In this document: positions 1-10,148 of the stretch, piece after piece
How positions within the stretch are numbered: the stretch's first letter is position 1
How the letters are laid out: every line of letters starts with the position of its first letter
Assembly: GCA_003141855.1 (NCBI GenBank)
Contig: PLNS01000007.1
Coordinates: forward strand, 29,872-93,871
DNA: 64,000 nt
Direction: 5' to 3'
Source: Candidatus Bathyarchaeota archaeon
GTDB taxonomy: Archaea; Thermoproteota; Bathyarchaeia; Bathyarchaeales; Bathycorpusculaceae
The notes under the pieces: model-generated
What the model saw: only the letters and a program-made list of their open reading frames with translations
What the model was told of the DNA's origin: nothing
Databases searched by the model: none
Position numbers and translations under genes: made by a program

Positions 1-54
1 AAATATCAGTGCATTATTTCAATTTTTCTGTCAATAAAGAAGGGAAATTGCAGA

Positions 55-462
55 TTAGACTCTTCTGCCTCTTCTGCCACCGGGCCTTCTTGTACCATCG
101 TGGGGAATTGGTGTGACTTCTTCGATGCGTTCAATGCGGAAACCAAATCTAGCTAATGCTCGGATGGCTGCTTGGGCGCCTGGTCCAGGTGTTCTGGGTC
201 CTGCGCCACCTGGGGCTCGGACTTTGATGTGGATGGCGGTTATTCCTTTATCTCTTGCTATTTCGGCTGCGGCTGTTGATGCACGCATGGCTGCGTATGG
301 TGAAGATTCCATGCGGTCGGCTTTGACGAACATTCCGCCGGTGGTGCGAGCGATTGTTTCTGCGCCTGAAATGTCAGTGATGTGGATTAGCGTATTGTTG
401 TAGGAGCTGAATATGTGGACGATTGCCCACTTCTCGTTCCGCTTGTTGTTGGGAGCGCTCAG
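55..462 (-). CDS. rps11: 30S ribosomal protein S11 (start extended upstream of track ORF; apparent CTG or ATT start)
   Basis: Translation continues upstream of the track ORF as ...[58 protein letters not shown]..., the conserved S11 N-terminus; order S13-S4-S11. Confidence 0.93.
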   Translation of the reverse strand: MSAPNNKRNEKWAIVHIFSSYNNTLIHITDISGAETIARTTGGMFVKADRMESSPYAAMRASTAAAEIARDKGITAIHIKVRAPGGAGPRTPGPGAQAAIRALARFGFRIERIEEVTPIPHDGTRRPGGRRGRRV

Positions 463-1049
463 AATCTGCCGCCTCCGCGTCCGCCTCTGCGGCCTCTGCT
501 TGGTGGTCTAGCTTCTACTTGTTTAGCGACAACTGTTAATCCTACGCGTAATGCGTGTTCTTGGTTTGCTACTGCGCTTTCAGGTGAATAGATTATTTTT
601 GTTTCAGCCTCTTTTGGCACTATATAGCCTGGGATGGTTACTCTGCGGCCGTCGATGGTTACGTGTCCGTGCGTGATTAGTTGGCGTGACTGGAACACCG
701 TTCTTGCTAAGCCTTTGCGGAAAACGATTGTTTGCAGTCTGCGTTCCAATATGTCTTCAATGGTTAAGTCTAACACGTTATCCAACACCGCAGTCTCCTG
801 CAGAATACCCTTCTTCTTGAGCTGTGCGAGCAGTTCATTTTCCATTTTTGCTCGTTCTTCAGGCGTTTTGCTGATGAGTGAACGGGCGATGCTTCTGTTC
901 TTGGACAGAATGGTTTTGTGGCGCCAGAGTTCATGCTTGTTTCTTAAGCCAAATTGCCCCAAGAGTTTAAGCTCTTCTTGAAGAATATCTTTGCGCCATC
1001 GGAAACGTGGAGTATCAAATTTCTTACGCTGTTTCTTCGGATCTCCCAT
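459..1049 (-). CDS. rps4: 30S ribosomal protein S4
   Basis: [46 protein letters not shown]...; internal ATG of the track ORF used as start. Confidence 0.96.
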   Translation of the reverse strand: MGDPKKQRKKFDTPRFRWRKDILQEELKLLGQFGLRNKHELWRHKTILSKNRSIARSLISKTPEERAKMENELLAQLKKKGILQETAVLDNVLDLTIEDILERRLQTIVFRKGLARTVFQSRQLITHGHVTIDGRRVTIPGYIVPKEAETKIIYSPESAVANQEHALRVGLTVVAKQVEARPPSRGRRGGRGGGRF

Positions 1050-1051
1050 GT

Positions 1052-1543
1052 TTATTTGCCTCCTTCTGTGGGCGCTCCACCTGGCTTTTGCATTAGGGTC
1101 TTCTTCTTGACTCCTAAGGCTTTGCCTGCTCTTCCAGTGGTTTTTGTTCTTTGGCCACGTACTTTCAAGCTGTAAGCATGGCGGTATCCACGCCAAGACC
1201 TGATTTCTTTGGCTTGATCAATGTCAGTTTTAATTTTTAATGCAAGCTCAGAGCTCAAAAGGTGAGCGTCTTTTCCGGATTCTGTGTCTTTTCGACGGTT
1301 GAACATCCAGCTTGGAATGCCGTATTTTGCTGGGTCCCGGATAACATCCTCTATTTTTGAGATGTCTGACTCTGTTATGAAGCCCACGCGCAGGTCAGGG
1401 TTTACTCCTGCCTTTTTGATGATTGCGTTTGAGAGAGCTGAGCTTACTCCTTTGACTTGCGCTACGGCGTAAGAAGTCTTTAAGGTACCTTGAACGTCTG
1501 TACCCATTATACGAAGTATATAGCGATATTCCTGTGACGACAT
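1052..1543 (-). CDS. rps13: 30S ribosomal protein S13
   Basis: [37 protein letters not shown]...[20 protein letters not shown]. Confidence 0.96.
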   Translation of the reverse strand: MSSQEYRYILRIMGTDVQGTLKTSYAVAQVKGVSSALSNAIIKKAGVNPDLRVGFITESDISKIEDVIRDPAKYGIPSWMFNRRKDTESGKDAHLLSSELALKIKTDIDQAKEIRSWRGYRHAYSLKVRGQRTKTTGRAGKALGVKKKTLMQKPGGAPTEGGK

Positions 1544-1734
1544 GCTAAGTTTTCATCCGTTTTTTAACTTTAAAGCATATACGAAATATGGCGGTATTTA
1601 TTTAAACCTTCCTTTCCAAAAAGCACCATCAACCGTTAATGTAAAACTCTGATTATTGTAATCTTTGTTTGAACATTATCATTCGCAGCGAAACCTAAAT
1701 ACCATTCAACATACAGTAAAACCGCAGAAATCCA

Positions 1735-1989
1735 ATGGACTTCATAATGATTATTGGCTTAATCGCCGCTGCATTAACTACAGGTGCCCTGTTTCCACAG
1801 TTAATCAAGGTTTGGAAAACAAAATCAACCAAAGACATCTCTACTGGAATGTTCGCGCTAACTTCTGCGGGAGTGTTCGTATGGTTTATTTATGGAATGT
1901 ACGTTAATAATTTTCCAATTATTATCGCAAATTCATTGGCTTTCGTTCAAGCCATCGTTATTCTAGTTTTCAAAATAAAATACAAATAA
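1735..1989 (+). CDS. SemiSWEET/PQ-loop family small transporter
   Basis: 84 aa, three hydrophobic segments, GALFPQLIKVWKTKSTKDISTGMF motif typical of SemiSWEET. Confidence 0.85.
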   Translation: MDFIMIIGLIAAALTTGALFPQLIKVWKTKSTKDISTGMFALTSAGVFVWFIYGMYVNNFPIIIANSLAFVQAIVILVFKIKYK

Positions 1990-2065
1990 TTATTCCGCTT
2001 AAGAAAACGCTCTTTATCTCGTTCGCCATGCTACTTTCTTAGGTGGCGGTCTCTGATTGGTGTGG

Positions 2066-2119
2066 CTTTTAACATGCTAATTGTTAGAAAAATCGTCAAT
2101 ACCGACCTCCCCCTCTTAG
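2066..2119 (-). repeat. Dispersed G-rich intergenic element, copy A
   Basis: Reverse complement ctaagagggggaggtcggtattgacgatttttctaacaattagcatgttaaaag matches copies F and J. Confidence 0.6.
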
Positions 2120-2214
2120 CGATTGCAGATGCAACTCCATTGACCTATACTCAAATGTTACCCGCTTTCCCAAGTCCAAACAAAGGTTGAAGTATTCATC
2201 TTTTAAAATGCTAT

Positions 2215-2730
2215 CTAAGATATGGTCACATGAAAAGTAGCGTAACCCAACGATGTCGTGTCATTTGTTACCTGAGGAAAATCAACCATGACGTTGCCAT
2301 CTAAACGAACTTGGATTTCATGCCAAGTGAATCTTGAAACTTCAACAACGAAATCCGATTTGTTGTTTGGGATGTTATAGATGCTTATTACAGCTTCCCA
2401 TTCTCCATCAGCACCCTGACCAGACCAAAAACATAGATATTCCATTGATTTTTGATAGTAGTCACCGCTTGAACTGTTACGCATGGAAATCCATTGGAGT
2501 GTACGGTTGCCAGTAAAGTCAGGGTCAGAATTATAGACGGATAAGCGGTCTTTTATGCCGAGCCAAGTTTGTAGTTCCCAGGGAGTAAATTGCACAGGGG
2601 AAGCGCCAGGATTAATTGAGTCATTAGTTGGGGCAGATGCTTTTTTGAAGTTTGGGATTAAGCCCAAGTTTTGAGCTATAAGAGCAACGAAGAGAACAAC
2701 AAAGACGCCACCTACTAGACCAAAGAGCAA
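2215..2730 (-). CDS. Membrane-anchored hypothetical protein
   Basis: N-terminal TM helix followed by an extracellular beta-rich domain. Confidence 0.6.
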   Translation of the reverse strand: MLFGLVGGVFVVLFVALIAQNLGLIPNFKKASAPTNDSINPGASPVQFTPWELQTWLGIKDRLSVYNSDPDFTGNRTLQWISMRNSSSGDYYQKSMEYLCFWSGQGADGEWEAVISIYNIPNNKSDFVVEVSRFTWHEIQVRLDGNVMVDFPQVTNDTTSLGYATFHVTIS

Positions 2731-2794
2731 GGTTTTCCGCGTGACCTATAACCACCGTTGAATTAAATTCTTGATTGTATTTATAACGTTTGTA

Positions 2795-2856
2795 GTGAGG
2801 TCGCTGCCTACCCCTCTATAGTTTCTGCATTCTATTTCTAATAGGCTCCAAATATG
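2795..2856 (-). repeat. Dispersed G-rich intergenic element, copy B
   Basis: Reverse complement catatttggagcctattagaaatagaatgcagaaactatagaggggtagg closely matches 62080-62129. Confidence 0.65.
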
Positions 2857-2884
2857 CCCCAAAACGATCAAGTGCTTGAGGAAA

Positions 2885-3142
2885 TTAAGCGTCTTCAACT
2901 ACATGCATAACGTTGATTGTGGAGTTTATCCATCTCAAATAAGCGTTCAATGTTGCTCGCAGGGCAACCGTGTCCTCTGCCTCAACCGTCAACAGGAGGG
3001 TTAAGCCGTTTTTTTCCAGTTTAACGTTGGCTCGTCGAGTTACTTGCGCGTTGGTTTCTGGCGTTAAAGCGCTAAGGAGCGTGGAGAGTTGTTTTTGTGA
3101 AGTGAATTTTAAGCGTACAGTAGCCTTTGCACCAATTGCCAT
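2885..3142 (-). CDS. pcc1: KEOPS complex subunit Pcc1
   Basis: 85 aa with Pcc1-like pattern (TSQKQLSTLLSALTPE...LRATLNAYLRWI) and exosome-cluster context. Confidence 0.8.
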   Translation of the reverse strand: MAIGAKATVRLKFTSQKQLSTLLSALTPETNAQVTRRANVKLEKNGLTLLLTVEAEDTVALRATLNAYLRWINSTINVMHVVEDA

Positions 3143-3227
3143 TCAGCATTCCCAATGGTAAGACAAGGTTTCCAAAGTAATAAACAAAAACTAAAAATAA
3201 AAACAAAAATTAAAAGAAAAGAAAGGT

Positions 3228-3563
3228 TTACTCAGTTGTTTCTTCTTCAGTTGCCGACTCAACAGCCGCCACAGCTTTCGCCGTTTCTTCAACTGGCGCA
3301 CCTTTAGCTGCACGCTTGGCCACAACACCCAACTTAGTTACTGGCGTGTATGCTCCGCCTGCAAAAGTGTACTCGCATTTTTTGCATTTCCAGATACCGA
3401 CGCTTTCACGTTTTACGCGGTTAAAGCCACATTGTGGGCATCTGTGTGGCTTCTTAAGTTCAATCATTACTTTCATGTAGCGTTTTCTAACTGTGGAACC
3501 GTAACGTACCCCTAAACCTCGTGTTGGACCAACTTTCTTCATTTTAGGCAACTTTTTCACCAA
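3228..3563 (-). CDS. rpl37ae: 50S ribosomal protein L37Ae with C-terminal extension
   Basis: TRGLGVRYGSTVRKRY...CPQCGFNRVKRESVGIWKCKKCEYTFAGGAYTP zinc ribbon. Confidence 0.93.
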   Translation of the reverse strand: MVKKLPKMKKVGPTRGLGVRYGSTVRKRYMKVMIELKKPHRCPQCGFNRVKRESVGIWKCKKCEYTFAGGAYTPVTKLGVVAKRAAKGAPVEETAKAVAAVESATEEETTE

Positions 3564-4348
3564 TCAAGTTTCTTGCGCAGTTCTACTGCTTTGTCCAGAG
3601 CAATCTTTGATGCTTCTAAAATCTGTTGCGGTGTGAAATAGCCTGAGCCGCCTTTCTGAATGGCGCAAATGGTTCCGTCTTCTTTGGTAGCGAATGTGAT
3701 GCGTGAGTCCATGACTTGTTCTTCTTCCAGCCAAGGATCAACAATCAAGTGATTGTTAATTTTGCCAGTGGTGACTGTTATGGGGTGACTCTTTACGGGC
3801 AGTGGAGTGTAGCCTTGCTTGATTTTTAGTTCGCCGTCTTTGATTTCGTAGTTGGGCATTTTAGTGTTCATTAGTGCAGCCATAGCAGCCAACGCGGAAG
3901 CATCAATCAAGTTTCCATCATGATTCAGCACGTAAACGTCAACAAAGACCACGAACACTTTCTTTCCAGGCTCAATGCACAGCTTCTCGGTGTCGATACA
4001 TTTTGACTCTCTGATGCCTCTGTCAACAACGCGTGCTAGTTCTACGGAGTTTTCGTCTGGTGGTCCTGGCTCAAAGTTCGGTGAAGCGACTGGAACGAGT
4101 TCAGCGTTTACAGTTAAGACTCCATCGTTTGGTGTGTCTGGGAATGGTTCTCCTGTTGAAACTTTGACGCCGACAAGAACCTCAGTTTTGCCGAGAAAGA
4201 CTCTTGCGGAGCCTTCAGCGCGCTCGATTAGGCCTTGTTCGATTTTGATTTCGCGGGTATCTAGTAAGCCTCGATCGTCAAGGCGTTTGCCTTTCTCGAG
4301 TAGTTGTTCTATCTGCTTTAGTCTAACTTTTGTTACGAGTGATGACAT
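3557..4348 (-). CDS. rrp42: Exosome complex component Rrp42
   Basis: RNase PH-fold protein in canonical order downstream of Rrp41; GLLDTREIKIEQGLIERAEGSARVFLGKTEVLVGVK. Confidence 0.95.
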   Translation of the reverse strand: MSSLVTKVRLKQIEQLLEKGKRLDDRGLLDTREIKIEQGLIERAEGSARVFLGKTEVLVGVKVSTGEPFPDTPNDGVLTVNAELVPVASPNFEPGPPDENSVELARVVDRGIRESKCIDTEKLCIEPGKKVFVVFVDVYVLNHDGNLIDASALAAMAALMNTKMPNYEIKDGELKIKQGYTPLPVKSHPITVTTGKINNHLIVDPWLEEEQVMDSRITFATKEDGTICAIQKGGSGYFTPQQILEASKIALDKAVELRKKLDW

Positions 4349-5082
4349 TATTCTTCAACCTCTTTAACAACCATGTACTTGGTTTTTAACGCTTCCTTTT
4401 GCATTTCGTAGATTTTCTTGCATCCTTCTACAGCCATATTCACTGCTTTCTCGAATTCGGCGGGTTGTAAAATGCCATCCATCTGTAGCAGCGTAATTGC
4501 GTTCAAACTTGGCATGTAAGCAACTGGAACGTCTGCGGCGCCTAGTTTGTCTTCTGCATCGTATAGGTCGAGAACTACTGTGTCGTCAATTTTTCCGGCT
4601 GCGCATCCCACGACTAAGTCGCGCATTGGAACACCTGAGTCTGCAATGGCTAGTGCGGCTGCGGTGATGGCCGCGCATCTTGTTCCTCCGTCAGCTTGCA
4701 AGACTTCAACGAAGACGTCAACGCCTGTTCTTGGGTATAGTTCAAGGAATAGGGCTGGTTCTAAGGATTCTTTTATGACTTTTGAGAGTTCAACTTCTCT
4801 TCTTGAGGGTGCGGGGGATTTTCGTTCCTGTACAGAAAAGGGCGCCATGTGATACCGGACCTTCAAAACCATACGGTCAGGTTGCATGAGGTGTTTTGGA
4901 TGCACTTCTCTTGGACCGAATGCTGCAGCTAAAATCTTGTTTTTTCCATGTTCAATATAGGCTGATCCATCAGCGTGTGATAAAACGCCTACTTGAAGTT
5001 TTACAGGGCGAAGTTCATCCGCTTTTCTACCGTCTAATCGGATGCCTTTTTTATCGATTAATTTCTCTGGTTTTTCATTCAT
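4348..5082 (-). CDS. rrp41: Exosome complex exonuclease Rrp41
   Basis: [52 protein letters not shown]. Confidence 0.96.
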   Translation of the reverse strand: MNEKPEKLIDKKGIRLDGRKADELRPVKLQVGVLSHADGSAYIEHGKNKILAAAFGPREVHPKHLMQPDRMVLKVRYHMAPFSVQERKSPAPSRREVELSKVIKESLEPALFLELYPRTGVDVFVEVLQADGGTRCAAITAAALAIADSGVPMRDLVVGCAAGKIDDTVVLDLYDAEDKLGAADVPVAYMPSLNAITLLQMDGILQPAEFEKAVNMAVEGCKKIYEMQKEALKTKYMVVKEVEE

Positions 5083-5803
5083 TCACATTTTCCTCCACTT
5101 TGACTACTTTCTTTTCTTTTAGCAACTGTGTAATGCGATCAGTAAGACCGCTTGTATGGGATTCTTCCTCAATCTTTCGAATCACGCTTATAGCAAGTTC
5201 CTCTTCTTCCAAGGTTTTGCCCGTGACCAAAATGACACCGTTTAATCCAAGAATGATTTGGCAGTTTGTTTCCTGTTTTATCATTGAAATCATTGAGCCT
5301 TTTCGTCCGATGATGCGTGGAATCTTTGTTGGGGTCACATGAAGGATTTGGCCGCGAGTAATTTTTCCCAGTCCTGGTTCCCCGACGGTAAGTTGTGGGT
5401 CGTGTGCTCTGTCGAAGGTAGCGATTTTGGCAACGATTAAGTCGCCTGCGGTTAAGACTTGGGATAACTCGTCGTTTTGAGGCTTAAAGGGCCTGCTTAA
5501 AACGTCTGATGCACGAAGCATTGCTGTGTAGGGTGCTTTAATGTTGACGGTCCAGCCGTTGAATCCTACTTCAATGACTGTTCCGATTACTATGTCGCCC
5601 ATTTTTGGCATGTAAAATGCCCTTAGTGCAACAACGTTTACTTTTTTATTGTCACTGTCTACGAGTCCAATCCTTGAGGCATAAATCTTGTTTGCTTCCA
5701 CATACGTGTTTTCGCCAGGTAAATAGTCGCCTTCAGCGAGCATTTCTCCGGGCGTAACAAGCTGTTTTTTTTCAAAGAATGTTGGCATAAAATCACCTAT
5801 CAT
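5075..5803 (-). CDS. rrp4: Exosome RNA-binding protein Rrp4 (S1/KH)
   Basis: [31 protein letters not shown]...[23 protein letters not shown]. Confidence 0.95.
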   Translation of the reverse strand: MIGDFMPTFFEKKQLVTPGEMLAEGDYLPGENTYVEANKIYASRIGLVDSDNKKVNVVALRAFYMPKMGDIVIGTVIEVGFNGWTVNIKAPYTAMLRASDVLSRPFKPQNDELSQVLTAGDLIVAKIATFDRAHDPQLTVGEPGLGKITRGQILHVTPTKIPRIIGRKGSMISMIKQETNCQIILGLNGVILVTGKTLEEEELAISVIRKIEEESHTSGLTDRITQLLKEKKVVKVEENVNE

Positions 5804-5817
5804 TTTTTTTCATTACT

Positions 5818-6507
5818 TTAAGAGATTATTTTTGCTTCTCCACTTCCCTTGGTTGCGTCGCCAAGTTTGTTTATCAGCGAAGCGTATGATCCTGCGGGTA
5901 ATTCAATTTCGCCATACCATGAACCGTCACTGCGCCATTCTTCCCGTTTGATGGTGCCTAACGTTTTGATTGTGCCGTAAGCTCTTGCCGCGTGTTGCGT
6001 GGGTATTTTCACCGCAACCTTGACCTGCTCGATTTTCAATGGCAAGATTGGTCGAAGTAGTTTGACGATGTCTTTGGCTTGTTCTTCAACTGGCTTGTAT
6101 GGATCTATGGGATAATGAATCTGCTCCATGGCGTTTTCGATGCGTGCTGGTGGATGCGGCAAATTCGTTTTTGGGTCAACTGCTTGGCGAGAAATGAAGT
6201 CTATTACTTGTTTCTTTTTATCTTCAACCATTTTCCGTCTTTGGTCGGTTGTTAATTGCAGGGTTCCTTTTTTTAGGATTTCATCTGCGATTTTTAGTGG
6301 GTCGGTTGTTTTGAAGGCTTTGCGCATTGCTTCTTCAGAAACTTTGGTGCCTTTGTTTGCGTCAGAAAAAATCGTTTCAGCGGCTAAAACCTCGGTTATT
6401 CCCGCGATTTTGCCGTTTCGGTAGTCGAGCGCTTTTTGGGGCTTAACTAGGACTTCAAAATGTTCGTTTTCTCTTGTTAAACGTGCGATGGTGAACTTTT
6501 CACTCAT
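5818..6507 (-). CDS. sdo1: Ribosome maturation protein SBDS/SDO1
   Basis: FTIARLTRENEHFEVLVKPQKALDYRNGK...LTTDQRRKMVEDKKKQVIDFISRQAVDPKTNLPHPPARIENAM. Confidence 0.96.
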   Translation of the reverse strand: MSEKFTIARLTRENEHFEVLVKPQKALDYRNGKIAGITEVLAAETIFSDANKGTKVSEEAMRKAFKTTDPLKIADEILKKGTLQLTTDQRRKMVEDKKKQVIDFISRQAVDPKTNLPHPPARIENAMEQIHYPIDPYKPVEEQAKDIVKLLRPILPLKIEQVKVAVKIPTQHAARAYGTIKTLGTIKREEWRSDGSWYGEIELPAGSYASLINKLGDATKGSGEAKIIS

Positions 6508-6514
6508 TAGATTT

Positions 6515-7243
6515 TCACTTGCTTAAACCCTGCTCTTTGATGTAACCTTCCACAGTGTTGTCGTTTAGCATTTCCATTTTCTGTGTCGCTGCAGGGATGA
6601 CCGCGATTTTGATTCTTGGCGGTAGCTGACGTGCTTCGAGGGCTTTTACTAGGCATTTTACCACTAGTTTTATGGTGTTATCTAAGCTTAGGTCTTCTTT
6701 GTATTCTTCTTTTAGGATACTTAGGACTGTTTCTCTTCCTGCACCTAATGCTGTGGCTTTGTAGCCTCTGTAGGTTCCGCTTGGGTGGGTTCCGAAGACG
6801 CGTGCGCCGGTTTTGTCGACGCCTCCGAAGATGATTGAAACTCCGAAAGGTCGTACTCCTGCGTGTTGGGTGTACATTTGTTGGATGTCGCATATGCGTT
6901 TGGTTACGACTTCTATGTCGATGGGTTCATCGTAGGTTAGTTTGTTGCTTTGAGCGTAAATTCTTGCTTGGTCAATTAGGATTCTTGCATCGGAACTTAA
7001 GCCGACTATGGCTGCGCCAATATGGTCGTCAACCCTGAAGATTTTCCAAGAGTACCCTGCTTCTTCAAGGACTTCGATGTTTTCTTCTGAACCGAGAACT
7101 AATCCTTCTTTGGATTGGATGCCTATAATGGTGGCTCCGCGATTCACAAGTTCCATCGCGTATTCTACTTGGAAGAGTCGTCCATCAGGCGAGAAAACGG
7201 TAATGGCACGGTCATATGCTCCTGGTGCTGCAAATACAGACAT
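6515..7243 (-). CDS. psmA: Proteasome subunit alpha
   Basis: AYDRAITVFSPDGRLFQVEYAMELVNRGATIIGIQ; cluster context. Confidence 0.97.
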   Translation of the reverse strand: MSVFAAPGAYDRAITVFSPDGRLFQVEYAMELVNRGATIIGIQSKEGLVLGSEENIEVLEEAGYSWKIFRVDDHIGAAIVGLSSDARILIDQARIYAQSNKLTYDEPIDIEVVTKRICDIQQMYTQHAGVRPFGVSIIFGGVDKTGARVFGTHPSGTYRGYKATALGAGRETVLSILKEEYKEDLSLDNTIKLVVKCLVKALEARQLPPRIKIAVIPAATQKMEMLNDNTVEGYIKEQGLSK

Positions 7244-7420
7244 AATGTTAACCTCACTTTAAACTATACACTTTTTCACAGTCTCATATAATAACTACAC
7301 TAAAAACCTTTCCTATTAAAGCAAAACCCAAGTAGCAATGCGCAAAGGGTTTGAGGCTGGTTTTAACGGTTAAAGGCATGAAAAAACCCATAGTCCAGAA
7401 GCCTATTGCTCGGAACAATC

Positions 7421-7540
7421 TATAGCCCCCTTATATAAAGCAAGATTTAGGTGCATTTGGAAAAGACCACCTCTCACAAGTGACCTCCCCCCTTATATAA
7501 AGCGGCAATTCCTAACTAAACTCTGGCTTGTCAAGAAACC
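7421..7540 (-). repeat. Dispersed G-rich intergenic element, copy C, with an internal direct repeat CCCCCTTATATAAAGC
   Basis: 7468-7540 aligns with 44301-44376; CCCCCTTATATAAAGC occurs at 7426-7441 and 7488-7503. Confidence 0.65.
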
Positions 7541-7627
7541 AGGTGCTATAGGAACTTCGGCAATTGTCTTAGTCAGTTTGGCATAGTTTATTTTATCAAA
7601 AACAAAACTCAAGAAGCTAAAACAAGC

Positions 7628-8155
7628 TTAACCTGTTACTTGGATGTTTAGGACGCAGTAATCTGGGGTAAACTCGTACGCTTTTGAGTCTTGGTTGTAG
7701 TGCCACAGTTCGAAAACCACTGAGTAGCTTCCAACCTGGTTTTGCGTGATTACCGCTGAGTTTTGCCATTTATCGCCGTCTCTTAGGCTTATGTCGTATG
7801 TTTGGATTGGTTGGGTGTCAACTGGAGCACTTGAAAGGTTTGGCGTGATTTTCACTAGGACCTGGTATGTTTGATTGCCTGTTCCGCCCATGTGGTTTAC
7901 CACGTTAACCCAGATGTTGAAGGTGCTGTTCTGGTTAGCGACCAAAACCTCCGGGTAACCAATGGCTTTCTTTTGGGAATCAAGCAAGTAAATTGTGTTG
8001 TAACGTTCTGGTTGTGGCTTAAACGCTACATAGTAGCCTATGACCGTGGCGGAAACAATGATTAACGCAAGAAAAATCGCGACCGCGTAACCTTTATCTT
8101 CATTTAACCCGATTTTTCTTCCAATTCTCTTGACACTTTCTAATCGTTTTCGCAT
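7628..8155 (-). CDS. DUF1616-like membrane protein
   Basis: Single TM helix plus extracellular beta domain; overlaps the adjacent GT2 gene. Confidence 0.6.
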   Translation of the reverse strand: MRKRLESVKRIGRKIGLNEDKGYAVAIFLALIIVSATVIGYYVAFKPQPERYNTIYLLDSQKKAIGYPEVLVANQNSTFNIWVNVVNHMGGTGNQTYQVLVKITPNLSSAPVDTQPIQTYDISLRDGDKWQNSAVITQNQVGSYSVVFELWHYNQDSKAYEFTPDYCVLNIQVTG

Positions 8156-8834
8156 CCAGAAATCCTCTAAATATAGTGCTAAATATCTCTATTCCCGACT
8201 TAAATCTTCTCAGTTTAGGCTTGCCATATTTTCGGGCTTTATAGGTGGTGGGAACTTCATACATCGTGTAGCCTTCCTTAGCAAATTTAATGAGCATTTC
8301 AGTAGCATAAGCCATGTCACCCTCATTCAACTCAACATTGTCGATGGCTTCATGAGAAATCGCGCGGAAGCCCGATTGTGTGTCGCTAAGGAATTGGCTG
8401 TAGAAGAAGTCGTAGAAGGTGGTAATTACTTTGTTACCGATGAAATTCATCAACCCCATTGCCTTGTTCGGGTCATACATACGCGTTGCTAAAACCATGT
8501 CGGCGTCTTTCTCAATCATCTTAGCAATCATGCGGTTGATGTGTCTTACTTCGTAGGTTCCGTCGCCGTCAACCATGATTATAATGTTGCCTTTCGCGTT
8601 TTTCATGCCTGTTTTAAGCGCTAAGCCATAGCCGCGTCTGGGTTCAATGATGAGCTTACAATAACCCAAGTCTCTAACGATTTCTTTAGTCCCATCTGTA
8701 GAGTTTCCATCCACAACGATTATTTCTTTAGGGTAAGCGAGGTCTTCATGGATGGTTGTTACAGCTTCCAGAATGTTACCTGCTTCGTTGAGTGTGGGAA
8801 TTACCACCGAAACCATTTCAACTTTTGACGTCAT
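8100..8834 (-). CDS. Family 2 glycosyltransferase (dolichyl-phosphate sugar synthase-like)
   Basis: VSVVIPTLNEAGNILEAV...EIIVVDGNSTDGT...MVDGDGTYEV. Confidence 0.9.
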   Translation of the reverse strand: MTSKVEMVSVVIPTLNEAGNILEAVTTIHEDLAYPKEIIVVDGNSTDGTKEIVRDLGYCKLIIEPRRGYGLALKTGMKNAKGNIIIMVDGDGTYEVRHINRMIAKMIEKDADMVLATRMYDPNKAMGLMNFIGNKVITTFYDFFYSQFLSDTQSGFRAISHEAIDNVELNEGDMAYATEMLIKFAKEGYTMYEVPTTYKARKYGKPKLRRFKSGIEIFSTIFRGFLDAKTIRKCQENWKKNRVK

Positions 8835-8879
8835 CAGCTAACTTCCATTTCAAATGGCTATAATGTTTCCGTTACATGG

Positions 8880-10070
8880 TTAAATAAGCTCTTCGTATAT
8901 TTCCACGAGCCTTTCAACGTTTGCATCCCAACTAAACTTCTCTTCCATCATGGCTCGGAGCTCTTTTTTGCGTGGAGAAAAATCAACCGCGGCAAACTCC
9001 AAGATTGCTTTCGCGAGCAATTCAGGCTGGTTAGGCGGTACCAGTTTTCCGTAGTCATCCATTAGGATTTCTTTTATTCCCCCAACGTTCGTAGCTATCA
9101 CTGGCAGTGCGCATGCCATGGCTTCAAGCGCAACCAAAGGCAACCCTTCACCCGACTTAGAAGGCAACACAAAAAGATCCGCGGTATTATAGTAAAACGG
9201 CAAATCCTCATCACTGACAAAGCCTGGAAGCTTAAAATTCGCTTCAATTCCCAACTGCTGTATTCTCAATTTGACGCTGTCAGAATCAGGCCCTTTCCCC
9301 ACCGCCAAAAACACTATCCGCGGGTTCTTTTTGACCGCGATGTTGGCGGTGTCTATGAGTGTGTCAACTCCGTTCTTGTAAACAAGCCGCCGTACAGTCA
9401 AAACAACGATGGCGTTCTGGGGGATTCCGAGCTTTTTTCTCATTTCCTCTCGTTTCCCAGCCAGCGGCCTAAACTTGACTAAGTCAACGCCGTTATGGAG
9501 CACCTTAACCTTCTGGGGTTTGGCGCCTAAACTCAAAACGTAGTCTTTGGTGGCGTTGCTTACTGCTATGATTTTGTCTGCGTCTTTTAGCGTTTGCTTT
9601 CCGACAGTTAGGTCGTTTAACCGTTCGATGTCGTCGAAGATGCTGTCGTACTCGATGAAGGTGTTGTGCTGGGTGAGCACGAACGGCTTGGAGTACATTT
9701 TAGCCAGCTTGCCAGCAACAAGCGACGTCAAGTATGGGTGACCGTGCGCGTGGACTATTTTGCTTGATTTTACCGCTTTAAGAAACGTTGGAAGACTGGT
9801 AACGGTCGGAATCGAATACGGAATCCCCAAGCGAAAACCCGTGTTGAGCGATTCGTAACATTCAACCTTTACGCCATCAACAACGTAGTTTTTGGGCGTG
9901 CCAATCCTGTTCGTAACAACCATGGGCTCAAAATTTCTCGTGCGCAACCGCTTGCTTTGTTCATTAACCACCTTTTCTATTCCGCCGACATGCGGTAGGA
10001 AGGTGTGTGTGACAATGCAGAGCCTTGTTTGAACCATGCTAGCCCAACAGGGTAAATCCTCAATCGGCAT
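8880..10070 (-). CDS. GT4-family glycosyltransferase
   Basis: GGIEKVVNEQSKRL...VLTVRRLVYKNGVDTLI...PSKSGEGLPLVALEAMACALPVIATNVGG. Confidence 0.93.
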   Translation of the reverse strand: MPIEDLPCWASMVQTRLCIVTHTFLPHVGGIEKVVNEQSKRLRTRNFEPMVVTNRIGTPKNYVVDGVKVECYESLNTGFRLGIPYSIPTVTSLPTFLKAVKSSKIVHAHGHPYLTSLVAGKLAKMYSKPFVLTQHNTFIEYDSIFDDIERLNDLTVGKQTLKDADKIIAVSNATKDYVLSLGAKPQKVKVLHNGVDLVKFRPLAGKREEMRKKLGIPQNAIVVLTVRRLVYKNGVDTLIDTANIAVKKNPRIVFLAVGKGPDSDSVKLRIQQLGIEANFKLPGFVSDEDLPFYYNTADLFVLPSKSGEGLPLVALEAMACALPVIATNVGGIKEILMDDYGKLVPPNQPELLAKAILEFAAVDFSPRKKELRAMMEEKFSWDANVERLVEIYEELI

Positions 10071-10148
10071 AGTATTATAATCTTATGGTAAACGCGTGGC
10101 AAGCGCTGGTGCAGCTGGGACTGGCACGATAAGAAAAAATTTGGCTCT

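Noticed and set aside
113-403. Plus-strand ORF antisense to S11 (and similar ORFs antisense to S4, rrp41, rrp42, psmA, thermosome, polB)
   Set aside because: Mirror ORFs of clearly conserved genes with no recognisable protein features; explained by codon bias.
1665-1907. 80-aa ORF overlapping the SemiSWEET gene
   Set aside because: Different frame of a well-supported membrane protein; no family features.
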